Below are positions 48,344 to 57,398 of a DNA stretch of 64,000 nucleotides, in pieces. Source of the stretch: Mycolicibacterium sp. TY81 (lineage in GTDB: Bacteria; Actinomycetota; Actinomycetes; Mycobacteriales; Mycobacteriaceae); the NCBI RefSeq assembly GCF_018326285.1, contig NZ_AP023362.1, forward strand, positions 3,472,001 through 3,536,000, written 5' to 3'. The notes beneath the pieces are model-generated. The model was not told the DNA's origin. It saw only the letters and a program-made list of their open reading frames with translations, and searched no databases. Position 1 is the stretch's first letter. Each line of letters opens with the position of its first letter. The position numbers and the translations under genes were made by a program.

Positions 48344-49805
48344 GCTAAGTCCCCTGGGGTGGTGGGAATTCGGGGACGGGGCTGAGGTGGGCGGAGATGT
48401 TCAGGCCGTGTCGGTGCCGGTGTTGGGGTGGGCCATCGCGTAGTGGTCAGTGAGTTACGTACCAAAGTGACTCACCGAAGGAAACCGCGCGATGACCCTT
48501 GACCATTCTGCCCTGCTCGCTCAGCTCGATGCACTGAAGTCCGCTGACTCGGGTGCGGTGTTCGCCGAGTTGATCCGTTCCGGGTTGCAGCAGCTCATCG
48601 AGGCCGAGGCCACCGCGGCGATCGGCGCGGGCCGTTACGAACGCAGCGACGGCCGCACGGTGCACCGCAACGGGCACCGCCCCAAGACCGTCTCCACGAC
48701 CGCCGGGGACATCGAGGTGCAGATCCCCAAGCTACGGGCGGGATCGTTCTTCCCGTCGCTGCTGGAACCCCGCCGGCGTATCGACAAGGCGCTGCACGCG
48801 GTCATCATGGAGGCCTACGTGCACGGGGTGTCCACCCGCAGCGTCGATGACCTGGTGACGGCGATGGGCGTGCAGACCGGGGTGTCCAAGTCGGAGGTGT
48901 CGCGGATCTGCGCCGGCCTGGACCGCGAGATCACAGCGTTTCGGGAACGCTCGCTGACCCACACCAGCTTCCCCTACGTGTTCTGCGATGCCACCTTCTG
49001 CAAGGTCCGCGTGGGGGGGCGCACGTGGTCTCCCAGGCCCTGGTGGTCGCGACCGGCGTGTCGATCGACGGCACCCGTGAGGTGCTGGGCACCGCGGTCG
49101 GTGACAGCGAGTCGTTCGAGTTCTGGCGCGAGTTCCTCGCCTCGCTTAAGGCGCGCGGCCTATCGGGGGGTGCACCTGGTCATCTCCGATGCGCACGCTG
49201 GGTTGAAAGTCGCTGTGGCACAGCAGTTCACGAACTCATCGTGGCAGCGGTGCCGGGTGCATTTCATGCGGAACCTGCATACCGCGGTATCGGCCAAACA
49301 CGCCCCGGCGGTTACCGCGGCGGTCAAGACCATCTTCGCTCACACCGAACCCGACGAGGTCGCCGCGCAGTGGGACCGGGTCGCCGACACCCTGGCCGCG
49401 TCGTTCCCGAAGGTGGCCGCGATGATGGGCGAGGCCAAGACCGACGTGTTGGCGTTCACTGCGTTCCCGAAGGCGCATTGGCAGAAGATCTGGTCGAATA
49501 ATCCGATAGAGCGTCTGAATAAAGAGATCAAGCGTCGGGCCGATGTCGTGGAGATCTTCCCCAATCCGGCGGCGTTCCTTCGCCTGGCCACCGCGGTGGT
49601 CATCGAATCCCACGACGAGTGGCAGGTCACCCGCCGCTACCTCTCCGATGTCTCCATGGACGAACTACGCGCCGTGATCGCCGCCAAACACGCCGCGGCA
49701 GCACTTGCCAAACAACACCAAATCGCCTAGCGTTCACCATGACTCGTTGATCACAACGCGTGAACCACGCCAGATCCGAAGTCCACCACTCCCCGGGACG
49801 CTATC
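48344..49805 (+). mobile_element. IS256-family insertion sequence
   Basis: Flanked by a 9-bp direct repeat CCACCACCG (48335-48343 and 49806-49814). Ends are imperfect inverted repeats: left has GTCCCCTGGGGTGGTGG, right (complement) GTCCCGGGGAGTGGTGG, near the tips. Length 1,462 bp with a single transposase gene. If the duplication is 8 bp, the tips shift by one base. Insertion is in the opposite direction to the DUF4345-like gene. Confidence 0.92.
48492..49730 (+). pseudogene. IS256 mutator-type transposase with two compensating frameshifts
   Basis: A 412-codon frame. First catalytic Asp is in FPYVFCDATFCKVRV, the second in HLVISDAHAGL, the third acid in WSNNPIERLNKEIKRR. Between the first two, residues about 176-226 are nonsense; the expected text (AHVVSQALVVATGVSIDGTREVLGTAV...) is in the next frame from 49025 on. 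The shifts are at a run of seven G (49013-49019) and of six G (49165-49170); restoring five and five gives a continuous gene. Either non-functional or affected by base-calling errors. Confidence 0.88.
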
Positions 49806-49903
49806 CCACCACCGATGATCGACGGCGCACCGATCAGCAGATGTGCCAGTCCGATCAGGACGCACACCGCACCGAAGATGGTCAGCCACCATTTCGCCAC
49901 CAT
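49806..49903 (-). pseudogene. DUF4345-like membrane protein, N-terminal fragment
   Basis: ATG 49903 codes for MVAKWWLTIFGAVCVLIGLA then HLLIGAPSIIGGG: one helix followed by the DUF4345 loop. The frame enters IS256 after GGG. Divergent from the tetR gene at 49986, with a palindrome in between, so it was probably that regulator's target. Not in any common frame list because it is short. Confidence 0.85.
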
Positions 49904-49914
49904 TTCACACCCCT

Positions 49915-49931
49915 ATTGGACGTAATCCAAT
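49915..49931. promoter_or_regulatory. probable TetR operator
   Basis: ATTGGA-CGTAA-TCCAAT, perfect 6-bp arms and 5-nt spacer, in the 82 nt between the broken DUF4345 gene and the tetR gene. Confidence 0.6.
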
Positions 49932-49985
49932 ACGAGGCTATCGACCCTGCACGGATACGGTCAACGGTTGAATTACAGTGCCTGA

Positions 49986-50609
49986 ATGGCACGGAGTCGG
50001 TTAACACCCGACCAACGTCGGGATCAGATTCTCGATCTCGGCATGGCGGCATTCTCTGTCCTGCCTTTCGAGCAGGTGGCGATGGAGGACATCGCGGCAC
50101 AGGCCGGAATTTCGCGGGCGCTGATCTACCACTACTTCCCCAGTAAGAAGGAATTGTTCGCGGCGCTGTGGGCGCGCGCCCACGAGAAACTCGCGCACGA
50201 TTCGCACTTCACCGCCACCGACACCGTGCGCGCACAGATCCGCGGTGCGCTCGTCGCGCACTACACGTTCTACGAACAGAACCTGACGCTGATGATGATC
50301 GCCAATCGCAGCGCCATCGCTGCCGACCCGGCGGTGCGCAACCCGATCACCTTCGAACTCACCCGACTGCGCGACAACGCCCTGGACGCCCTGGACCTTG
50401 CGGGGTCCGGTCGCGACCTGGTGTCGGTGGCGTTGTCCGGATGGCTGGCCCTGGTTCGCGAAGTCGCACTGGAATGGCTTGAGCTGCAGAGCTTTTCTCG
50501 TGACGCCGCCGTCGACCTGTGCATGACCGCGCTGGACGCACTGGTGTCGCCGCACGCTGATCTGAACCAGCTGCCGCACGGCGTCGGCGATTCCGCCGCG
50601 GCACAGTAA
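49986..50609 (+). CDS. TetR-family regulator
   Basis: A 207-aa TetR protein: RRDQILDLGMAAFSVLPFEQVAMEDIAAQAGISRALIYHYFPSKKELFAALW is the DNA-binding domain. C-terminal domain (TetR_C_33-like) has SVALSGWLALVREVALEWLE. Divergent from the DUF4345-like gene now interrupted by IS256; the common palindrome suggests that gene was its target, so the regulon may be lost. Confidence 0.88.
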   Translation: MARSRLTPDQRRDQILDLGMAAFSVLPFEQVAMEDIAAQAGISRALIYHYFPSKKELFAALWARAHEKLAHDSHFTATDTVRAQIRGALVAHYTFYEQNLTLMMIANRSAIAADPAVRNPITFELTRLRDNALDALDLAGSGRDLVSVALSGWLALVREVALEWLELQSFSRDAAVDLCMTALDALVSPHADLNQLPHGVGDSAAAQ

Positions 50610-50651
50610 CCTACTTCGGCCCCACCTAGACCCAGACAGAGAGGCGGCAGG

Positions 50652-51119
50652 GTGGCACTGAAGGTGCTGTTCTACTCACCCCGCATCGCGCCGAACACCG
50701 GCAATGCGATCCGGATGGTCGCCGCCACCGGCGCCGAGCTGCATCTGGTCGAGCCGCTCGGCTTCGACCTGTCCGAGCCGAAGCTGCGTCGCGCCGGGTT
50801 GGACTACCACGATCTGGCGTCGGTGACGGTGCACGCCGATCTAGAGACCGCGTGGCAGGCACTCCTGCCGGCGCGGGTGTTCGCCTTTACCGCGCATGCG
50901 AATTCGTCGTTCGCCGACGTGGCCTACCGGGCGGATGACGTGTTGATGTTCGGGCCCGAGCCCACCGGGCTGGACGCCGATACCCTCGCCGACCCGCACA
51001 TCACCCAGCAGGTCCGGATCCCGATGATCCCGGGGCGGCGGTCCTTGAACCTGTCCAACGCCGCGGCTGTCGCGGTGTACGAGGCGTGGCGTCAGCTCGG
51101 TTTCGCCGAGGGCATCTGA
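50652..51119 (+). CDS. trmL: tRNA (cytidine/uridine-34 2'-O)-methyltransferase
   Basis: A 155-aa SPOUT methyltransferase: knot motifs PRIAPNTGNAIRMVAATGAELHLVEPLGF (motif 1), DDVLMFGPEPTGL (motif 2), and IPMIPGRRSLNLSNAAAVAVYEAWRQ (motif 3). It methylates the wobble ribose of tRNA-Leu. It is the minimal SPOUT length and matches Rv3366, which follows the mfp block in M. tuberculosis. GTG start. Confidence 0.93.
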   Translation: MALKVLFYSPRIAPNTGNAIRMVAATGAELHLVEPLGFDLSEPKLRRAGLDYHDLASVTVHADLETAWQALLPARVFAFTAHANSSFADVAYRADDVLMFGPEPTGLDADTLADPHITQQVRIPMIPGRRSLNLSNAAAVAVYEAWRQLGFAEGI

Positions 51120-51137
51120 CCGAGCTGACGCCCCAGC

Positions 51138-51779
51138 TCACCAGCTGTCCCAGTGCGCGAGCTGCTCGGCCGGCAGCCGCTGGGCCTTCTTGAAATCGGT
51201 GCCCTTGGTGTAGGCGATCGGGAACAGTCCGCCCTGCGTGACCTTGTCGAACGGGATCCCCAGCAGTTCTGCAGCCTGCTTCTCCCCTTCGCCGATCAGG
51301 TGCAGCGTCGTCCAGGCCGAGCCGAGACCGCGGGAGCGCAACGCGAGCATGAAGCTCCACACCGCCGGCAGCAGCGAGCCCCAGTACGACGCCTGCATGC
51401 CGGCGTCCATCCCGTCGGGCCGCCCCTCGAGGCACGGGATCATCAGGACCGGCGCCTTCTCGAAGTTCTCGTTGAGGTACTTGGCCGAGCCCATCACGGC
51501 GTCCATCTGCTGGTCGCGGATATCGCCGCGCTCCGGCTTGGGCAGGTCCAGGTACGGCGTGGCGTTGGCGCGGTAGATGTCGGCCAGCGCCTTCTTCTTG
51601 GCCGCGTCCTCGACGAAGACGAACTGCCAACCCTGGGCGTTGGAGCCGGTCGGCGCCTGCAGCGCCAGATCCAGACACTCCATGATCACCTCGCGCGGCA
51701 CGGGCTTCTCGAAGTCGAGTCGCTTGCGCACCGATCGGGTGGAGGTCAGCACTTCGTCAGCGGTGAGGTTCAGCGTCAT
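51138..51779 (-). CDS. nitroreductase family protein (Rv3368c-like)
   Basis: A 213-aa FMN oxidoreductase: RSVRKRLDFEKPVPREVI, then APTGSNAQGWQFVFVED, and the C-terminal LGIPFDKVTQGGLFPIAYTKGTDF. These nitroreductase-fold enzymes use NAD(P)H to reduce nitro compounds, quinones or flavins. Position after trmL matches Rv3368c. I saw no DosR box upstream. Confidence 0.9.
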   Translation of the reverse strand: MTLNLTADEVLTSTRSVRKRLDFEKPVPREVIMECLDLALQAPTGSNAQGWQFVFVEDAAKKKALADIYRANATPYLDLPKPERGDIRDQQMDAVMGSAKYLNENFEKAPVLMIPCLEGRPDGMDAGMQASYWGSLLPAVWSFMLALRSRGLGSAWTTLHLIGEGEKQAAELLGIPFDKVTQGGLFPIAYTKGTDFKKAQRLPAEQLAHWDSW

Positions 51780-51833
51780 AGCCGCACATTACCGCCGGCC
51801 CGCCGTCACCCCGTGGCGGCGGGCTCGCCACCG

Positions 51834-53387
51834 TCAGTGCCGGGGCAGCTTCGTCACTGCGCGCACGATCGGCACGAGCGACTTCTGCCACAGCGACTTC
51901 GACAGGCCGAACGGCGGGTCGAGGTTGAGTACCTTCGACGTCGAAATGGTCTGGGACTCGGTGTATTTCAGCAGGCCTTCAGCGCCGTGCCGGCGACCCA
52001 CCCCGGAGATGCCCATGCCGCCCATGGGCGCACCGAGGCTGCCCCAGGCCAGCGCGTAGCCCTCGTCGACGTTGACCGTGCCGGACCGCAGGCGGGAGGC
52101 GATCTGCTCGCCCTCCTCGATCGAGGCGGCCCACACGCTGGCGTTGAGGCCGTACTCGGTGTCGTTGGCCTTGGCGATGGCCTCGTCGACGTCGGCGACC
52201 GGGTAGATCGACACCAGCGGACCGAAGGTCTCGTTGTTGGCGCACTCCATGTCGGGGGTGACGTCGGTGAGCACGGTCGGCTCGTAGAACAGCGGGCCGA
52301 TGTCGGGGCGGGCGTTGCCACCGGCAATCACCTTGGCGCCCTTGACCTTTGCGTCGTCGACGTGGCCGGAGACGGTTTTGAGCTGGCCCTCGGAGATCAG
52401 GCTGCCCATGTCCACGCTGAAGTCGTAGGCGGTACCGAGCTGCATCTTGCGCACCTGGTCACCGAACTTGCGGGTGAATTCGTCGGCGATGTCCCGCTCG
52501 ACGTAGATGCGCTCGATCGAGATGCAGAGCTGACCGGCATTGGAGAAGCAGGCGCGGGTGGCGGCCTTGGCGACCTTGTCGAGGTTGGCGCCCTTGGCGA
52601 CGATCATGGCGTTCTTGCCGCCGAGTTCGGCGGAGAACCCGATGAGACGACGGCCCGCGTGCTCGGCGAGGTGGCTGCCGGTGGCCGAGGAACCGGTGAA
52701 CATCAGGTAGTCGCAGTTGTCGGCGATCGCGGTGCCGACCACCGAGCCCGGCCCGGGAACCACGGCGTAGAGCGCGCGCGGCAGACCGGCGCGGTAGAGC
52801 AGCTCGGCGCAGGCCAGCGCGCAGTACGGCGTCTGGCTGTCCGGCTTGAGCACCACCGCGTTACCGGCGAGCAGGGCGGGCACGGCGTCCGAGGCCGTCA
52901 GGGTCATGGGGTAGTTCCACGGCGAGATGACGCCGACGACGCCCTTCGGCTGGTAGGCGACGGTGGTCCGGTTCAGGCCGGGCAGCAGCGGCGCGACGCG
53001 GCGGGGCTTGAGCAGCTTGGCCGCAACCTTGGCGTAGTAGTCCGCGTTGGCGAACAGGTCGATGATCTCTTCCTGGGCCGCCCACCGCGCCTTGCCGGCC
53101 TCGGCCTGCAGCAGGTCCATCAGGAACTCACGGTTCTCCAGGACCAGGTCGCGGTAGCGCGCGATCACCGCGGCCCGCTCCGCGACCGGCCGCTTGACCC
53201 AATCACGCTGGGCGGCACGCGCTTTGGCGAACGCCTTCTCGGCGTCTTCGGCGGTCGCGACCGGGATGGTGGTCAGCGGCTTACCGGTGAAGACCTCGTC
53301 GATGGTGCGGGTCGGCCGGTCGTCGATGTTCTCAATGGCGGCCAGTTGACGCAGACGATCGAAAACCTGCGCTGACGGTGCGGGCAT
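51834..53387 (-). CDS. gabD2: succinate-semialdehyde dehydrogenase (NADP)
   Basis: A 517-aa aldehyde dehydrogenase. Cofactor helix GSSATGSHLAEHAGRRLIGFSAELGGKNAMIV has the catalytic Glu, and the nucleophilic Cys is in ACFSNAGQLCISIERIYV. Length and text agree with M. tuberculosis GabD2 (Rv1731, 518 aa), which oxidises succinic semialdehyde to succinate in the GABA shunt and 2-oxoglutarate bypass. ATG 53387 is preceded by AGGAGAGCC. Confidence 0.9.
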   Translation of the reverse strand: MPAPSAQVFDRLRQLAAIENIDDRPTRTIDEVFTGKPLTTIPVATAEDAEKAFAKARAAQRDWVKRPVAERAAVIARYRDLVLENREFLMDLLQAEAGKARWAAQEEIIDLFANADYYAKVAAKLLKPRRVAPLLPGLNRTTVAYQPKGVVGVISPWNYPMTLTASDAVPALLAGNAVVLKPDSQTPYCALACAELLYRAGLPRALYAVVPGPGSVVGTAIADNCDYLMFTGSSATGSHLAEHAGRRLIGFSAELGGKNAMIVAKGANLDKVAKAATRACFSNAGQLCISIERIYVERDIADEFTRKFGDQVRKMQLGTAYDFSVDMGSLISEGQLKTVSGHVDDAKVKGAKVIAGGNARPDIGPLFYEPTVLTDVTPDMECANNETFGPLVSIYPVADVDEAIAKANDTEYGLNASVWAASIEEGEQIASRLRSGTVNVDEGYALAWGSLGAPMGGMGISGVGRRHGAEGLLKYTESQTISTSKVLNLDPPFGLSKSLWQKSLVPIVRAVTKLPRH

Positions 53388-53580
53388 GCTGGCTCTCCTG
53401 AGTCGATCACGGATGCGCGGTAATTTTGCGGTACCGGCGGTCTCGGTAACACTACTCGACAGCGTGCGGCTGCCATAGATCCAGCTTTTTACAAATCGGC
53501 CGTTATGTCAATGAACTGGGCAAAATTACCCACTTCGTCTGGTCCGGGAGTCCGTTCGGGTGATTCGGGCCGACTCCCTC

Positions 53581-56500
53581 TCACTGGAAGTCCCGGGATT
53601 TGGTCATCACCCGCAGATCGAGCCGGCCCATCCGGTCCGCGATCACGGTGACGGCCCCGCTGGCGTTCTGCACGATGCCGCGCACCAACAGCGCCGGCGC
53701 GGTCTGCGCCAGTTTCCGGTGCCGGGACCACACCCCCGGTGCGCACAGCACGTTGACCATGCCGGTCTCGTCTTCCAGGTTGATGAACGTCACCCCCTGC
53801 GCGGTGGCCGGACGTTGCCGGTGCGTCACCGCGCCGGCCACCACGATGCGGGTGCCGTCGGGCACCTCCAGCAGCCTGTTCGCCGGCACCACGTCCAGCG
53901 CGTCGAGGCCTTCTCGCAGGAACTGGGTCGGGTAGCTGTCCGGCGAGATACCCGTGGCCCACACATCGGCGGCCGCCAGCTCCAGTTCCGTCATCCCGGG
54001 CAGCGCCGGTATGCCGCCGGCCGACGCGACGCCGGGCAACCGGTCGGGGCGTTCCGCGGCCGCTGCCCCGGCCGCCCACAATCCCTCGCGCCTGGTGATG
54101 CCGAAACACCCCAGCGCGCCTGCGGTCGCCAGCGCCTCGGCCTGGGGCACCGAAAGTTGCACCCGCCCGGTCAGGTCGAGCAGAGAAGCGAACGGCCCGT
54201 TGGTATTTCGTTCGTCGACGATGCGCTGGGCCAACTCGTCCCCGATGTGCCGGACGGTCCCCAGCCCCAGCCGCACCTCGGTGCCGCGGTTCTCGCACGT
54301 CGCATACGCCAGGCTGGCGTTCACATCCGGACCGTGCACCAGCACCCCGTGCCGGCGGGCGTCGGCCACCAGCGACTGCGGCGAGTAGAAGCCCATGGGC
54401 TGAGCCCGCAGCAATGCCGCACAGAACACCGCGGGGTGGTGCAGCTTGAACCACGACGAGGAGAACACCAGCGACGCGAAGCTCAGCGCATGACTCTCCG
54501 GAAAGCCGAAATTGGCGAAAGCTTCGAGCTTTTCGTAGATCCGCTCGGCCGTCTGGCCGGTGATGCCGTGCAGTTCCCGCATGCCGTCGTAGAACCGTCC
54601 GCGCAACTGCCGCATCCGTTCGGTGGAGCGTTTGGACCCCATGGCCCGCCGCAGTTGATCAGCCTCGGCAGGGGTGAACCCGGCGCAGTCGACGGCCAGC
54701 TGCATGAGCTGTTCCTGGAACAGCGGCACGCCCAGGGTCCGGTCCAACGCGGGCTTCATCGACTCGTGTTCGCAGACCGCGGCCTCCAGCCCGTTGTGCC
54801 GCCGGATGTACGGGTGCACCGAGCCGCCCTGGATCGGACCGGGCCGGATCAGGGCCACCTCGACCACCAGGTCGTAGAACTTCTTGGGTTTCAGTCGCGG
54901 CAGCGTGGCCATCTGGGCCCGGGACTCGACCTGGAACACCCCGACCGAGTCGGCGCGCTGCAGCATCTCGTACACCGCCGGCTCGGTCAGATCCAGCTTG
55001 GCCAGATCCACCTCGATGCCCATGTGGTCCCTGGCCAGGTCGATCATGTAATGCAGGGCCGAGAGCATGCCCAGCCCGAGCAGGTCGAACTTCACCAAAC
55101 CGATTGCGGCACAGTCGTCCTTGTCCCATTGCAGCACGCTGCGGTTCTCCATCCGCGCCCACTCCACCGGGCAGACGTCGGCGATCGGCCGGTCGCAGAT
55201 CACCATGCCGCCGGAGTGAATTCCCATGTGCCGCGGCAGATTCCTGATCTGTAGTGCCAGGTCGACAACCGCCGCGGGGATGTCCTCGACGTCCGGGGAG
55301 TCCGCGAGCCCGTTCCACCGGCTGATCTGCTTGCTCCAGGCATCCTGCTGCCCCTGCGAGAACCCCAGTGCCCGAGCCATGTCCCGCACCGCGCTCCGAC
55401 CGCGGTAGGTGATGACGTTGGCCACCTGCGCGGCGTAGTCCCTGCCGTACTTCTCGTAGACGAACTGGATGACCTTCTCGCGCAGGTCCGATTCGATGTC
55501 GATGTCGATGTCCGGTGGGCCGTCGCGCGCCGGGGACAGGAACCGCTCGAACAGCAGCTCGTTGGCCACCGGGTCGACGTTCGTGATGCCCAGGGCGTAA
55601 CAGACCGCCGAGTTGGCGGCCGATCCCCTGCCCTGGCACAGGATGTCACTGTTTCGGCAGAACTCGGTGATGCTGTGCACCACCAGGAAGTAGCCGGGAA
55701 ACTCCAGCTGTTCAATGATTGTGAGCTCGTGCTCGATCTGCCGGTACGCCTTCTCCCGGTCTGCCTCGGGCTTCCAGCCGTAGCGGCGGGCCGCTCCGTC
55801 CGCCACCAGCTTGCGCAGCCAACTGATCTCGGTGTGCCCTTCCGGTACGTCGAACGGCGGCAATTTCGGTGCGATCAAACGTAATTCGAACGCACACTGC
55901 TCCCCCAGTTCGGCGGCGGCCGCCACCGCACCCGGGTGGTGGGCGAACAGCCGGGCCATCTCCGCCCCGGACCGCAGGTGCGACCCGCCCAGCGGAGCCA
56001 GCCAGCCTTCGGCCTCATCCATCGAGTTGCGCGCGCGAATGGCGCCCATCGCCATCGCCAGCTTTCCCCGCGACGGCGCGGCGAAATGCGCGGCGGTGGT
56101 GGCGACGACACCGAGGCCGAACCGCGGGGCCAGAGCCGCCAGCGTCGCATTGCGTTCATCGTCGAGCGGATGTCCGTGGTGGGTCAGTTCGATGGTCACC
56201 CGGTCGGCGCCGAACCTGTCCACCAGGCCGGCCAGCGCCTTGTCCGCCGCTTCCACACCACCTGACGACAAGGCTTGGCGCACATGGCCTTTACGGCAGC
56301 CGGTCAGGATCTGCCAGTGCCCGCCGGCGGCTTCGGTGAGGGTGTCCAGGTCATAACTCAGCACGCCCTTCTCGCCGCCGGCCAGATGCGCCCGAGCCAG
56401 TTCCCGGGACAGCCGCCGATACCCCTCGGGTCCGCGGGCCAGCACCAGCAGATGCGGGCCGGGCGGGTCGGGCAACTCGGTGCGCGGAGTGTTGCTGAGC

Positions 56501-56880
56501 GAAAGTTCGGCGCCGAACACCGTCGCCATGTCGAGTTCTTTGGCGGCCTCGGCGAAACGCACGACGCCGTAGAGCCCGTCGTGGTCGGTCAGTGCGATGG
56601 CCCGCAGATCCATCCGGACGGCCTCCTCCACCAGTTCTTCCGGAGTGCTGGCGCCGTCGAGGAAGCTGTATGCGGAATGGGCGTGCAGCTCGGCGTACGG
56701 CACCGACGTTCCCGGCCGGGCCGGGCGGTTCACCGGTCGGTAGTCACCCCGCTTGCGCGACCAGGCCGGGCTGTCACCGCCGTCGGCCGGCGACTCCGGA
56801 GCAGCACCGGCCACCCGAGGTTTACCCTCGAGCACCCGCTGCATCTCCGCCCAGCTCGGCGGCCCGTTGTGCCAACCCAC
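53581..56880 (-). CDS. dnaE2: error-prone DNA polymerase DnaE2
   Basis: A 1,099-aa C-family polymerase with PHP domain (AELHAHSAYSFLDGAS and ALTDHDGLYG), the DGPPDIDIDIES active-site aspartates, the GRGSAANSAVCYALG palm-loop, and an OB domain near the end (VTHRQRPATAQGVTFINLEDETG). DnaE2 works with ImuA'/ImuB in damage-induced mutagenesis. The frame is open to 57120, but the LexA box lies at 56894-56909, so the start must be below it; GTG 56880 opens GWHNGPPSWAEMQRVLEGKPR, matching the M. tuberculosis N-terminus. ImuAB genes are not in view. Confidence 0.95.
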   Translation of the reverse strand: MGWHNGPPSWAEMQRVLEGKPRVAGAAPESPADGGDSPAWSRKRGDYRPVNRPARPGTSVPYAELHAHSAYSFLDGASTPEELVEEAVRMDLRAIALTDHDGLYGVVRFAEAAKELDMATVFGAELSLSNTPRTELPDPPGPHLLVLARGPEGYRRLSRELARAHLAGGEKGVLSYDLDTLTEAAGGHWQILTGCRKGHVRQALSSGGVEAADKALAGLVDRFGADRVTIELTHHGHPLDDERNATLAALAPRFGLGVVATTAAHFAAPSRGKLAMAMGAIRARNSMDEAEGWLAPLGGSHLRSGAEMARLFAHHPGAVAAAAELGEQCAFELRLIAPKLPPFDVPEGHTEISWLRKLVADGAARRYGWKPEADREKAYRQIEHELTIIEQLEFPGYFLVVHSITEFCRNSDILCQGRGSAANSAVCYALGITNVDPVANELLFERFLSPARDGPPDIDIDIESDLREKVIQFVYEKYGRDYAAQVANVITYRGRSAVRDMARALGFSQGQQDAWSKQISRWNGLADSPDVEDIPAAVVDLALQIRNLPRHMGIHSGGMVICDRPIADVCPVEWARMENRSVLQWDKDDCAAIGLVKFDLLGLGMLSALHYMIDLARDHMGIEVDLAKLDLTEPAVYEMLQRADSVGVFQVESRAQMATLPRLKPKKFYDLVVEVALIRPGPIQGGSVHPYIRRHNGLEAAVCEHESMKPALDRTLGVPLFQEQLMQLAVDCAGFTPAEADQLRRAMGSKRSTERMRQLRGRFYDGMRELHGITGQTAERIYEKLEAFANFGFPESHALSFASLVFSSSWFKLHHPAVFCAALLRAQPMGFYSPQSLVADARRHGVLVHGPDVNASLAYATCENRGTEVRLGLGTVRHIGDELAQRIVDERNTNGPFASLLDLTGRVQLSVPQAEALATAGALGCFGITRREGLWAAGAAAAERPDRLPGVASAGGIPALPGMTELELAAADVWATGISPDSYPTQFLREGLDALDVVPANRLLEVPDGTRIVVAGAVTHRQRPATAQGVTFINLEDETGMVNVLCAPGVWSRHRKLAQTAPALLVRGIVQNASGAVTVIADRMGRLDLRVMTKSRDFQ

Positions 56881-56893
56881 CCCATCAGAATAT

Positions 56894-56909
56894 TCGAAAC
56901 TTTGTTCGA
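56894..56909. promoter_or_regulatory. LexA (SOS) box of dnaE2
   Basis: TCGAAACTTTGTTCGA matches the mycobacterial LexA consensus TCGAAC-N4-GTTCGA at all but one position and lies 13 nt before the dnaE2 start. It decides the start codon and predicts DNA-damage induction. Confidence 0.85.
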
Positions 56910-56990
56910 ACGCCAGAGGCGCTGGGTCCGCGGGAACTCGGCCGACTCCCATGCGACTAGATCCCAAAGGGCGCCAGAGAGGGACGGACG

Positions 56991-57395
56991 ATGGCCATGC
57001 TGAGGCACTTGGGCAATCTGGAACGCGAGGTGATGGATCACCTCTGGGCCGCGGACGGGCCACAGACCGTTCGCGAGGTCCATCACGCCATCTGCGCCGA
57101 ACGCAAACTCGCGTACACAACCGTCATGACGGTGCTGCGCAGACTCGCCGGGACGGGCGTCGTCCACCAATTGCGTGACGACCGGGCGCACCGTTACGTC
57201 GCGTCGCGCAGCCGCGACGAGCTGGTGGCCGGTCTCATGGTCGATGCACTCGGGCAGGCTGCCGAACGAAGCGACCGGCACGCGGCCCTGGTCCACTTCG
57301 TCACGCAGGTCGCGGCCGACGAGATCGATGTACTGCGGCAGGCACTGGCCGCCGCCGACCCCGCGGTGCGCCTGATATCCAGGCGCACCGCGTAG
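56991..57395 (+). CDS. blaI: BlaI/MecI-family repressor
   Basis: A 134-aa winged-helix repressor: GNLEREVMDHLWAADGPQTVREVHHAICAERKLAYTTVMTVLRRLAGTGVVHQLRDDRAHRY is the DNA-binding domain and the rest the dimer domain with a proteolysis-sensitive linker. Rv1846c type. No blaR1-type sensor protease or beta-lactamase gene lies next to it; targets are elsewhere. Divergent from dnaE2 over 110 nt. ATG 56991 or 56997. Confidence 0.87.
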   Translation: MAMLRHLGNLEREVMDHLWAADGPQTVREVHHAICAERKLAYTTVMTVLRRLAGTGVVHQLRDDRAHRYVASRSRDELVAGLMVDALGQAAERSDRHAALVHFVTQVAADEIDVLRQALAAADPAVRLISRRTA

Positions 57396-57398
57396 TAG

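Noticed and set aside
56881..57120. Longer dnaE2 starting at ATG 56952 or earlier
   Set aside because: The LexA box would fall inside the coding region, and the extra residues have no counterpart in M. tuberculosis DnaE2.
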